This document shows positions 9,646-17,427 of a DNA stretch of 64,000 nt, piece after piece (position 1 is the stretch's first letter; every line of letters begins with the position of its first letter). Source of the stretch: Ferrimonas sediminum. Its GTDB lineage: Bacteria > Pseudomonadota > Gammaproteobacteria > Enterobacterales > Shewanellaceae. The stretch spans positions 38,786-102,785 of the forward strand of contig NZ_FNEM01000017.1 of assembly GCF_900100175.1 (NCBI RefSeq), read 5' to 3'. The notes under the pieces are model-generated. The model saw only the letters and a program-made list of their open reading frames with translations. It was not told the origin of the DNA and did no database searches. The position numbers and the translations under genes are program-made.

Positions 9646-10113
9646 TCATAAGCATACGGTAGTCCCAAATCGTGTTGCGCCCAGGCTCTCCCGGGGCAGG
9701 GTAGTAACAAAGTCCGGAGAGTCAATTTGCAGGGTCATGCCAGGCACCACGAAGGTGTGCTGGTAGTTGACAATCGAGGCCCTGACCAGATCGATGCCAT
9801 AAAAAGTGGCTGCCGGGGTACCGTCGATTCTCAGGTATTCGATGGTCAGGTTGGCGGTGCTGATGTTGGGGGCGAAATCGCTACCATCAAACAGGGCCAG
9901 TGATTCCAGTGCGATGGGGGCTGTCGGTACTCCGGTGGTATCCGGAGCACAGACGGCGGCCAGCCGCGCCGCCCGCCGGGAGGCCTCGGTTAGCACGTTG
10001 TAGGCAAACATCAGCCGGGATACTTCCAGGCAGGCGAAGATGATCACAAACACCACCGTGGCGACGATGGCGAATTCAACGGCGTACACCCCTTTTTGCT
10101 TGGAATGGGTCAT
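9646..10113 (-). CDS. TadE/TadF-like pseudopilin
   Basis: This 155-residue protein starts with a short basic leader and a prepilin-like KGVYAVEFAIVATV segment, followed by a hydrophobic helix and a small extracellular domain with two Cys. The glycine before the hydrophobic segment and the Glu at +5 fit cleavage by the TadV peptidase. It overlaps the upstream tadE-like gene by 4 bases. By position it is the TadF equivalent, but TadE and TadF cannot be separated firmly by eye. Confidence 0.82.
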   Translation of the reverse strand: MTHSKQKGVYAVEFAIVATVVFVIIFACLEVSRLMFAYNVLTEASRRAARLAAVCAPDTTGVPTAPIALESLALFDGSDFAPNISTANLTIEYLRIDGTPAATFYGIDLVRASIVNYQHTFVVPGMTLQIDSPDFVTTLPRESLGATRFGTTVCL

Positions 10114-10574
10114 GGCAATGCCCTCATGGAGATGGTCGCAGTGAGGGGAAAGCCGTAATCGACGGTCTGGCCGTAGTTGCCGGCCATGGTGCTACTGAAT
10201 ATCGGGGTCCAGTTGTAGGTGGCGGAGACCGTAATGGTGTCCGAGCCGGCCGTGGTGGTGATGCTGATGTCATTGGTTGTCAATCCGTTCAACCGGGCGG
10301 TGGCGCCAGTGGACAAGCCATACACCGCCAGGCCTGAGGCGATATTCTTCTGGGCATCAGTTAGCAATACGTCGCCACTGGGCTCCACCGAGGAGACTGT
10401 GGCCAGGTAACGGCAGGCGTTGCGGACCAGGGTGTTAAGCTGGTTGTATTGGTACATCGCCCGTCCCAGTTCGCCGATGGCAAAGAAGAACAGGAACAGC
10501 AGCGGCAGGGTGATCATCGCTTCGATGGCCGCCAGTCCTTTCTGTTTCCGTTTGGAGTGAAGGGAATTGATCAT
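10110..10574 (-). CDS. tadE: TadE-like pseudopilin
   Basis: The product has 154 residues and a prepilin-type N-terminus, KQKGLAAIEAMITLPLLFLF, with Gly before the cleavage point and Glu in the hydrophobic helix, then a Ser/Thr-rich secreted domain. TadE and TadF are minor pilins needed for Flp fibre assembly. The gene is two bases after tadG and overlaps the next gene by 4 bases, so translation is probably coupled. Confidence 0.85.
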   Translation of the reverse strand: MINSLHSKRKQKGLAAIEAMITLPLLFLFFFAIGELGRAMYQYNQLNTLVRNACRYLATVSSVEPSGDVLLTDAQKNIASGLAVYGLSTGATARLNGLTTNDISITTTAGSDTITVSATYNWTPIFSSTMAGNYGQTVDYGFPLTATISMRALP

Positions 10575-10576
10575 GG

Positions 10577-11902
10577 CTAGGAGTCCTTGTTGTCCGGATC
10601 CCGGTACAGGACAAAGGTGAAGGGCCCATCGGTGGCGGTGACGTCGTCGGTGGCATTGCCACTGCCGGTGCAGTCTTCGACAAACTCGCCGATGACGTAG
10701 GCCAGGTTGCCCTTCTGGATGACCTCCTGCATAAAGTAGAAGCAGGCGAAGCCCTTGAAGGGGATGTCGTTCTGGCCGTTGGACTGGCCCTCACAATCGC
10801 CCACGACAATGGCGAACTCTCGGCGACGGGCGCCGCCGTCGTTGTCCCAGCTGGTGCCGGTGGCGGCGCAACTGTTCTGGAAGCGGCTCCCCCCCGGCTC
10901 GTAGTTATCGGCGTAATCGCTATAGCGGTAGAGCGATGGCGTTGGGCCGGTGCCATCCACCAAGGTGCCGTCCGAGGAGTAGATAATATTGTCACTGTCA
11001 TCGACGTCTAACGCCTCTCCGACACAGATGTCCTTGTCCCTGGGGTGATCGGTGGCGTTAACCGTACCGCCGTGCCAGATCCCCAGACGGGTGTTCATGC
11101 CGGTGGCCACCGGGCCGACGTTGTTGCCGGGTTCTGTTTCAATGCCTTCGCTATTACCGAAGCACTGGTTGTTGCCGGCGCTTTCCCCTGCCATGGCAGC
11201 ACGCAGGTCGGCGGCACCGGAGCTGTCGCCCAGGCGGATCAGCTGGAAGTTACCCGGGCCTAACTCCGCATCTTGCTGGCTGGAGATCTTCATCGACATA
11301 ATGGAGCCCTTGGGGTACCCAAAGGGCTCGCCCGGGGTGTCGCCTTCGCAGACCATCATCGGCAGCAGGTTCAGCGAACAGTTCACCAGTGGAGTGCTGG
11401 GGCCGGCTACGGCCGAGGCGCTGGTAACCTTGTCCATATTGATGGCCTGCCCCAGGTAGGTAGCCAGCTGTACATCCTTGATCTTAACCCGCACGTACTC
11501 GGCGGTAATGTCGGAGGTGACCACGAAGGGATCCGGCTGCAGTGAAAATTCAATGGACAGCTGTGGCGATACCTGGTTCTGGTTGTAGCTCAAGGCACTC
11601 AGGTCGACATCGCCACTGAGCTCGCTGAAATCAGAGGCACCCAGGACATTGATCAGGGTTGCGGTGGCCTGTTGTCTGGCTCCGGCGTGATCGTTGCCTT
11701 CGTGGAGGGACAGGGTGCCACTCAGGGCGGCCGAGTCAACGGCGTTTTGCAGGCGACTTTTACTCAGCAGCAGGTGCCCTCCCTCCAGGGCCATGGCCCC
11801 CATAATGACGATGGTCAGCAGGGCGATGGTTACCAGCACCACGATGGCACCGCGCTGTTTGCCCGGAGCCCGGCTCGGGAAATGGCGTCGTAAAATCTTC
11901 AT
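10577..11902 (-). CDS. tadG: TadG-like pilus assembly protein
   Basis: This protein of 441 residues has an N-terminal membrane segment (RGAIVVLVTIALLTIVIMGA) followed by LLSKSRLQNAVDSAALSGTL, the TadG hallmark. The remaining periplasmic region is about 370 residues with several Cys. TadG anchors or senses Flp pilus assembly at the envelope. The gene follows the small lipoprotein gene by 36 bases and is in operon with the two pseudopilin genes. Confidence 0.85.
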   Translation of the reverse strand: MKILRRHFPSRAPGKQRGAIVVLVTIALLTIVIMGAMALEGGHLLLSKSRLQNAVDSAALSGTLSLHEGNDHAGARQQATATLINVLGASDFSELSGDVDLSALSYNQNQVSPQLSIEFSLQPDPFVVTSDITAEYVRVKIKDVQLATYLGQAINMDKVTSASAVAGPSTPLVNCSLNLLPMMVCEGDTPGEPFGYPKGSIMSMKISSQQDAELGPGNFQLIRLGDSSGAADLRAAMAGESAGNNQCFGNSEGIETEPGNNVGPVATGMNTRLGIWHGGTVNATDHPRDKDICVGEALDVDDSDNIIYSSDGTLVDGTGPTPSLYRYSDYADNYEPGGSRFQNSCAATGTSWDNDGGARRREFAIVVGDCEGQSNGQNDIPFKGFACFYFMQEVIQKGNLAYVIGEFVEDCTGSGNATDDVTATDGPFTFVLYRDPDNKDS

Positions 11903-11938
11903 TCATACCTCCTGCACCGTGGCCAACGCCATTAACAT

Positions 11939-12214
11939 TTAGTTGCCTGAACCGCCCAAGCTTACGTCGATGAACTGACTTCGAGCTGCTTCCGGTTGGT
12001 AGGTAGCCTTGCGGTAGTTGTCCATTACCGCAGTTCCGTATTGGCCGTCGAGCTGACTGACTTTACCGGCATTACGGGCAACCGCATCGGGATCCAGAAT
12101 CCCTTGCTGTTTAAACTGAGCGGTGGTTCCGCCGAGTTCAAACTGGGTCATCACATCAGCTGCGCATCCACAGAGCAGAAGTGAAAGCAGGCCAGCGAGC
12201 AGAGGAAATTTCAT
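11939..12214 (-). CDS. Small lipoprotein of the tad locus
   Basis: The product has 91 residues, a clear lipoprotein signal ending LLSLLLCGC with Cys near residue 18, and no recognised domain. By position between rcpA and tadG it may act like RcpB or another secretin partner, but no homology is evident to me. I chose ATG 12214 because AAGGAG lies 7 bases upstream; a longer frame reaching back to 12400 runs inside rcpA and is not expected to be real. The start is 10 bases after the rcpA stop. Confidence 0.75.
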   Translation of the reverse strand: MKFPLLAGLLSLLLCGCAADVMTQFELGGTTAQFKQQGILDPDAVARNAGKVSQLDGQYGTAVMDNYRKATYQPEAARSQFIDVSLGGSGN

Positions 12215-12224
12215 AGTTAGCTCC

Positions 12225-13679
12225 TTACAGCGAATGGCCGTATTTGTTTTGAGTCCCGCCATTGTCGGTGGCCGGAACCGGTGCCAGGGGCTGTTCGCTG
12301 ACCACGGTGTTCGGGTTGGTGTCGATGGGTTCCTGCTGCTCGCGCTGTGACAACTCTCCCAGCAGATAGAAGCCCACATCGGAAGGGGAGACAAAGCCAT
12401 CGGTAGGCAGAATCAGGTCATCGCGGATGATGGGGCGAACCAGTCTGGGGGTAACCAGAATCACCAGTTCGGTTTCACCATTGCGGTACTCCTGGCTGCT
12501 GAACAGTTGACCCAGAATCGGGATTTCGCCCAGTCCGGGCAGCTCGTCCAGGCTTTCTCGAACGGTATTGCTGAGCAAGCCGGCAATGGCGATGGTCTGG
12601 CCGTCGCCCAGCTCAATGGTGGAGTTGGCGCTGCGTTTGATGATGGAGGGGGTCACCAGAGCCGCGGTGGAGCCTTCGGGGACGATACCCACCGAGTTGG
12701 CATTGCTGAGTTCACTGACCAGCACATTCAGGTTCAGGTTGATGCGGCCACTGTCCAGCACCGTAGGCACAAACTTGACGCCGACACCAAAACTTTTGTA
12801 CTCGATGGTGGTGCCTTCACGACTGGGAACGGGAACCGGGAATTCGCCCCCGGACAGAAATTCCGCCAGCTGCCCGCTCAGTGCAGTGATATTGGGTTCA
12901 GCGAGAACCCGGGCCAGGCCTTGTTGTTTGGCAGCGTCGAGGGCGAAGTTGAACAGGAAGTCGCCACTGACGTAACTGCCGAAAAACCCTTTGTCATTGA
13001 TGAGGCCGTCACCGCCGATGATGCCGCCGATGAAGTCACTGCTCTCGGTGATTAATTGAAAATCGGAATCCAGTTGACGAGCTAACTCCCGCTGCACTTC
13101 GGTTACCGTTACCTCCAGCATCACCTGGTGCCCCCCTCCCACTGACATGATGTTCAGCACGGTGCTGGGGTTACCTGAGGTGTCTGCTGCGACCGCATAG
13201 CCCTGGGCCAGATTCATGGCCATGGTCATGCGATCCAGGTTGGATACCTGGCCGCCGATGACCAGTTGCCCCTGGGAGCTGTGGACCTGGATAGGCTCCT
13301 CGGGAAGGAAGCGGTACAGCTTCTCTTTGAGGCCATTCAGATCATGAGTGATCTCAATATCGATGATGTCTACCAGGCGATCCTCTTCATCCCAAACCAG
13401 AATGTTGGTGCTGCCCAGCTGCTTACCCAGCACATACAGTTCGGTGGGCTGCATGATCAGAATGTCGGCGATGCTGGGGTTACCCACAGAGACCCGGGCC
13501 GCCGCCTGCTTGATTGGCAGGGTTCTGGATTTGTAGATGGGAACCGGAAAACTCTGTAGCTGCAAGGCTGTCGGGCCACCAGCGTTGGCGGCATGATGCC
13601 ACTGCAGGGCGGCGATAAGAGGCAACAGCATGGCGATACGGCCAAGGAGGTTGCCAATTTTCTGAGTCAGTCTATCCAT
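12225..13679 (-). CDS. rcpA: RcpA/CpaC secretin of the Flp pilus
   Basis: The protein has 484 residues: a signal peptide (to about residue 33), an N-terminal BON/pilus-secretin domain with SVGNPSIADILIM, and the C-terminal secretin domain with VLAEPNITALSGQLAEFLSGGEFPV split between two conserved blocks and ELVILVTPRLV near the end. It forms the outer-membrane channel of the Tad system. It lies 34 bases after rcpC and is followed by the small lipoprotein gene. Confidence 0.93.
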   Translation of the reverse strand: MDRLTQKIGNLLGRIAMLLPLIAALQWHHAANAGGPTALQLQSFPVPIYKSRTLPIKQAAARVSVGNPSIADILIMQPTELYVLGKQLGSTNILVWDEEDRLVDIIDIEITHDLNGLKEKLYRFLPEEPIQVHSSQGQLVIGGQVSNLDRMTMAMNLAQGYAVAADTSGNPSTVLNIMSVGGGHQVMLEVTVTEVQRELARQLDSDFQLITESSDFIGGIIGGDGLINDKGFFGSYVSGDFLFNFALDAAKQQGLARVLAEPNITALSGQLAEFLSGGEFPVPVPSREGTTIEYKSFGVGVKFVPTVLDSGRINLNLNVLVSELSNANSVGIVPEGSTAALVTPSIIKRSANSTIELGDGQTIAIAGLLSNTVRESLDELPGLGEIPILGQLFSSQEYRNGETELVILVTPRLVRPIIRDDLILPTDGFVSPSDVGFYLLGELSQREQQEPIDTNPNTVVSEQPLAPVPATDNGGTQNKYGHSL

Positions 13680-13713
13680 AGTGTCGCGTTCCTAATGATG
13701 CTGGTAGTCGGGA

Positions 13714-14541
13714 TCAGCTCTCCACGGTCACGGTCTGCTGGGCCGTTCCCCGTATCACTTCGATCTTCATTTTCCGCCCTTCTGCCGGGCGGGGGGCTGC
13801 CTTTGCCGGCACGGCCACCGGTGGTGCCTCAGGGGAGGGCTCCAACGGCTTAGCTGTCTGAACCACAGACACTTCTGAGTCGTCGGTGGGGTTGCGCAAG
13901 GCCAGTTGAATGGTGCCTTTGCCGCGGGCACTCATCAGTGTTTCGGCCTGCTCCAGAGACACCTCCAGAGTGACGGCCCTGACCACCAGGGGTTGGCTGC
14001 TGTCCTGGTTGGCCTTTTGATCCACCGCCAGTACTTTCAGGTTACTCAGTACCACTTCGGTTTGCGTTTCGGCTGCTACGTTGCGGACGTTGCCAACTTT
14101 GAAGGTCACCAGCACATCGACGCGGTTACCCGGTAACAGGAAGCCTGCCACTCCGACGACATCGTTCACTCGAATGGTGACGGCCCGTTTATTGGGTTCA
14201 ATCAGGCTGGCCAATACACTGCCTTCGCCACGCAGCGCGAGTTTGTCCGGGTGCAGGGTGTCGCCCTGCAGCATCGGGAATTTAGTCACTTTATCGACGG
14301 CATCATCGATAGAGGTCAGCACATTCCGGGGCGCCAGCGCCTTAGGGATGGCCTGGAGAGACAGGTGTTTTGCTTCCAGCACGGTTCCGGACGGGACGCT
14401 CACCGACATGGTGACCACCACGGTCTGATCGGGGTTGTCCGAGGTTGGCTGGCTGTGTTTCAGCCAGTTTTGAGCCAGCATGACGGCGCCGACACCAAAC
14501 ACCAGTGATAACAGAACAAAAAATAGTGATCGGGTATTCAT
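13714..14541 (-). CDS. rcpC: RcpC/CpaB Flp pilus assembly protein
   Basis: The product has 275 residues, one N-terminal membrane segment, a SAF domain (about residues 45-110, VPSGTVLEAKHLSLQ) and the RcpC/CpaB domain with AVTIRVNDVVGVAGFLLPGNRVDV. A Pro-rich region follows near residue 235. RcpC works with the RcpA secretin in the periplasm. The chosen start, ATG 14541, is directly preceded by a GGGAGGAG ribosome site; a TTG five codons upstream is less likely. Confidence 0.9.
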   Translation of the reverse strand: MNTRSLFFVLLSLVFGVGAVMLAQNWLKHSQPTSDNPDQTVVVTMSVSVPSGTVLEAKHLSLQAIPKALAPRNVLTSIDDAVDKVTKFPMLQGDTLHPDKLALRGEGSVLASLIEPNKRAVTIRVNDVVGVAGFLLPGNRVDVLVTFKVGNVRNVAAETQTEVVLSNLKVLAVDQKANQDSSQPLVVRAVTLEVSLEQAETLMSARGKGTIQLALRNPTDDSEVSVVQTAKPLEPSPEAPPVAVPAKAAPRPAEGRKMKIEVIRGTAQQTVTVES

Positions 14542-14578
14542 CTCTCCTCCCTGCAATGTCGTATCGAGGTGGTTTCGA

Positions 14579-15883
14579 CTAATGTGCGCTATTTACAAAG
14601 TAGATTGACCATGCCCGATGCAATAATTGTTGAGTCACCTCTGCAGGTAACTCGTTATAACTAATTTGATCCGCCACAATAGACAGTAAATCCCTAGGGT
14701 GACACGGCAATAAAGGTTTGTTTGCCGGGGCGTAGAGATTGGCAATTATCCAGTCGCATATGTGGGGGTCGTAATCCAGATTGAAGTCATGGCAGTTTTG
14801 TTGCCAAATATCTACAAACTGCTCCTTGTTAAGGGCTGAAAATTGAATCTTGTACCCCAAGCGTCTTAAAAAGGCATCGTCAACCAATTGCTCTGGATCA
14901 AGGTTAGTTGAGAAAAGCAAAATTTGCTCAAAGGGGACATCAAAATGTTCGCCACTGGGGAGTGAGAGAAAGTCTTTGCTCTCCTCCATGGGAACAATCC
15001 AGCGATTGAATATCTCTTTTGGTGTAATCTGCTGTCGACCTAAGTCATCGACGAGTAATATTCCGTTGTTGGATTTCAAGCCAATGGGAGCATGGTAGGT
15101 GCGGCTGTTATGGTCGTAATGAACATTCAGCATCTCCTGGGTTAATTCACCGCCAACCACCAGCAGGGGGCGACGACAGCGGTGCCACCTGGGATCATGC
15201 CCTTCGGTGAGCAGCAACGATTGGTTATCACCGTTGCTCTCATGCAGTTCGTGCAGTTGAGGATCGAAAATCTGGATCACAGCCTGGCCGATGGCGATGG
15301 CATGCGGAATCAGCACATCATCCCCAAAAACCTGGTTAAAATGGCGACAGAGGTAACTTTTCCCCGTGCCAGGAGGGCCGTAGATCAACACCGGTCGTTT
15401 GGAGTTCAGCGCCGGGCCTATCTCCTCCATCAGCCGGTGGGGCAGGACGAGCCCATCCAGTGCCTGATTGATGATCGGCCGGGTAATGGTGTGCTGGCGA
15501 CTGGATTGCAGTTTGCAGACCCGCCAGTATTGCTCCAGAGGTACGGGCACCGGCCCCAGGTAGCCGCTGCGGCTCAGGGCATACTCTGCCTGTTCACGGC
15601 CAAGGTGACTGAGAGTGTAACGCATCTGGCCATCGCTGGTGGTTTGCTTATTCTCGACCAGACTGTTTTGCTTAGCGTTATCCAGCAGCTGTTGCACCAG
15701 GATTCCGGTCAGTGCCAGTCGTTGATTGAGGTTTTCCATGGTAAGGACATCGCCGTCGAGCAGGTGTTTTAACAGCAGTCCCTGCAACAACTGGGGATCC
15801 ACGCCGACGGCCTCCATGGAGGTCGGTTTTATCGCCAAATGAGTGGTGGTGGTGGCGTTGGGGTTAAGAACCTCACTGTTCAT
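14579..15883 (-). CDS. AAA+ ATPase of the tad locus
   Basis: The protein has 434 residues. The N-terminal part (about 20-130) looks like a winged-helix or helical adaptor with TLSHLGREQAEYALSRSGY. The AAA+ core begins near residue 165 with Walker A YGPPGTGKSY, Walker B GILLVDDLGRQ and a sensor region ILLFSTNLDPEQL with DDAFLRRLGYK. It is not one of the classical Tad proteins, but similar ATPases accompany tad loci in marine gammaproteobacteria. It may remodel or regulate the pilus machine. A promoter-like element and 185 bases separate it from the decayed flp copy. Confidence 0.75.
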   Translation of the reverse strand: MNSEVLNPNATTTTHLAIKPTSMEAVGVDPQLLQGLLLKHLLDGDVLTMENLNQRLALTGILVQQLLDNAKQNSLVENKQTTSDGQMRYTLSHLGREQAEYALSRSGYLGPVPVPLEQYWRVCKLQSSRQHTITRPIINQALDGLVLPHRLMEEIGPALNSKRPVLIYGPPGTGKSYLCRHFNQVFGDDVLIPHAIAIGQAVIQIFDPQLHELHESNGDNQSLLLTEGHDPRWHRCRRPLLVVGGELTQEMLNVHYDHNSRTYHAPIGLKSNNGILLVDDLGRQQITPKEIFNRWIVPMEESKDFLSLPSGEHFDVPFEQILLFSTNLDPEQLVDDAFLRRLGYKIQFSALNKEQFVDIWQQNCHDFNLDYDPHICDWIIANLYAPANKPLLPCHPRDLLSIVADQISYNELPAEVTQQLLHRAWSIYFVNSAH

Positions 15884-15908
15884 TGAACTGTCCTTTGAAA
15901 AACTCGCT

Positions 15909-15937
15909 TATATTTAAGTTAGTTCAGATGCAGTCAA
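15909..15937 (-). promoter_or_regulatory. Candidate second tad promoter
   Basis: On the minus strand TTGACT (15937-15932), a 17-base spacer and AATATA (15914-15909) lie 26 bases before the ATPase start codon. This would allow the assembly genes to be expressed apart from flp-tadV. A short inverted repeat, CTGTCACTA/TAGTGTCAG, lies at 16009-16031. Confidence 0.4.
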
Positions 15938-16068
15938 AGGCAATTAAATGGAGAGGTTTTAAGGGAGGGCTTACTATTTAGGGGGGGATTTTGTTGCGCA
16001 CAGCTAATCTGTCACTATCTTGTAGTGTCAGAATATAGCTATTGGTGTCAGTTGTTAGTCCATTTTAA

Positions 16069-16243
16069 CTATTGTCCGTCGCAATCTCCTGCTGCACCAA
16101 CGGCCGCTCACATCGTCGAAATCTGCTTTGATGTCTGGGTGTCCAGTTCAGTGAAGCCGATGACCATACCGCTGACAACTCTCAACTGCAAACAGGTCGG
16201 ATTCATCGAGCCAAAAGCTGCGAACGACGCGGTATGTTGTCAT
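16069..16243 (-). pseudogene. Decayed second Flp pilin gene
   Basis: Reading the minus strand from ATG 16243 gives SFWLDESDLFAVE, which matches FWKDESGLSAVE of the intact flp product. A deletion of about 7 codons and a frameshift follow, and then VVSGMVIGFTELDT matches VVGGMVIAFGELGT of Flp. A TGA replaces the codon for the Flp Cys, and the remnant ends in AGDCDGQ and a stop. The remnant is about 175 bases against 204 in flp. It lost the YAIAGSL segment of the pilin helix, so it cannot make pilin. Two flp copies are usual in many tad loci. Confidence 0.8.
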
Positions 16244-16394
16244 GGAGCCTCTTCGGTACAGTTGCCGTGTAGTTGGTGTAACCGGTTGACGATTCACGGC
16301 CTAAATCACGCCTGTTGTAGCCACAGCATAGTCGTTGGAGTGGGGTTTTGCTGTCACCAAGTTGCGTAGACTGGTCTGGTACTGTTGCGTTGGT

Positions 16395-16937
16395 TTAGAG
16401 CCCGGGCAGGCGCAAGGGGGCCCACATGATGATCAACCAGCCGATGGCCAGCGCCGGTGCGTAAGGAACCATTAGACCTGCGGCTTCGTCGGCTGAAGGC
16501 TTATAATAGGTTCGGGTAATGAAGCATTGATAATAACGCTTCAGGCTAATGAGTACGCCATCAAAGCCGACCCGGTAGAAGGCAAAGATTAACGTGGTCA
16601 ATCCACCGGCGATGATGCCGAAGCAGAGATTCCAGAACACCATGTAGGGGCCAAGAATGGTACCGATGGCGATCATCAGTTTAACGTCGCCGGCACCGAG
16701 CATTCTTTTAGCGTAGAAGAATAGCAAAAAGATTGCGGCTGTTAAGGCGCCGCCGAAGGCGTACAGGATGCCCATCCAGCCACTGTAGAGGGTTTGAACG
16801 ACAAATCCGGCAGCCAAGCCAAATAGCACTAAAGTGTTGGGGATTTTTTCGGTTTTTAAGTCGGTGATGACGGCAATGAAAAATACCGTTGAGGCCAGAA
16901 TGTATTTTGATTGAATTAAGCTTATGTCTATCATCAA
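16395..16937 (-). CDS. tadV: TadV prepilin peptidase (A24 family)
   Basis: The product has 180 residues and about six membrane helices. The two catalytic Asp of A24 peptidases are visible in AVITDLKTEKIPN (near residue 26) and in the GAGDVKLM motif (near residue 83). It is a short CpaA/TadV-type enzyme that cleaves the Flp prepilin and the TadE/F pseudopilins. It follows flp after a terminator-like hairpin. ATG 16937 and ATG 16934 are both possible starts. Confidence 0.92.
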   Translation of the reverse strand: MMIDISLIQSKYILASTVFFIAVITDLKTEKIPNTLVLFGLAAGFVVQTLYSGWMGILYAFGGALTAAIFLLFFYAKRMLGAGDVKLMIAIGTILGPYMVFWNLCFGIIAGGLTTLIFAFYRVGFDGVLISLKRYYQCFITRTYYKPSADEAAGLMVPYAPALAIGWLIIMWAPLRLPGL

Positions 16938-16950
16938 TATCTCGCTGCCA

Positions 16951-16983
16951 GCAAAACAAGGGCACGGTATAATTACCGTGCCC
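16951..16983 (-). terminator. Terminator-attenuator between flp and tadV
   Basis: The stem GGGCACGGTA/TACCGTGCCC is a perfect ten-base match and is followed on the minus strand by TTGTTTTG. It lies directly after flp and probably ends most transcripts, giving much more pilin than machine proteins, with some read-through into tadV. Confidence 0.75.
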
Positions 16984-16999
16984 TTTGAAGCCTAGCATA

Positions 17000-17203
17000 C
17001 TATGGAGCCGGAGCGGTACCTGTACAATCTCCATCGGAGTTGACGGCGCTGCAAAGGTCAACAATTTCTTGTGTGGCCTCTGTTCCCAGTTCACCAAACG
17101 CGATAACCATGCCACCTACGACAAGGCTACCGGCAATGGCATACTCTACCGCGGATAATCCGCTTTCATCTTTCCAGAAATCAACGAGTGCATTTTTCAG
17201 CAT
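17000..17203 (-). CDS. flp: Flp type IVb major pilin
   Basis: The pilin precursor has 67 residues with a basic/acidic leader and the Flp cleavage region DESG-LSAVEYAIAGSLV: Gly before the cut, Glu at +5 and Tyr at +6, as in all Flp pilins. A hydrophobic helix and a short tail with two Cys follow. It is the first gene of the tad cluster and is preceded by 224 non-coding bases that probably hold the main promoter. The ATG has GGAG 8 bases upstream. Confidence 0.95.
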   Translation of the reverse strand: MLKNALVDFWKDESGLSAVEYAIAGSLVVGGMVIAFGELGTEATQEIVDLCSAVNSDGDCTGTAPAP

Positions 17204-17427
17204 AACTATATCTCCGCGCAGTTAGATTAATGCCTAGTAGTTGTTGCACTAGGAAATGTCTGAGCATAGGGTACGTTTAGATGCTCGACACGAATTAAAC
17301 TTAGTCCATATAATTGGGTCTGACTAACACCAGATTGCTATTCCTGTCATTTAAATTGAAGTGGAAGTGCTATATTTTGCTGCGCTCGGCCTGTTTATTT
17401 TCCTATCGTGCTGAATTTTAGCCATTT

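Noticed and set aside
16025..16369. A plus-strand frame of 114 codons opposite the decayed flp.
   Set aside because: It is Cys-rich without domain pattern or ribosome site, and the other strand is explained by the flp remnant.
16260..16394. A third flp-like remnant (a frame with NDYAVATTGV recalls VEYAIAGSLV).
   Set aside because: The match is short, and neither the leader nor the rest of the pilin can be aligned.
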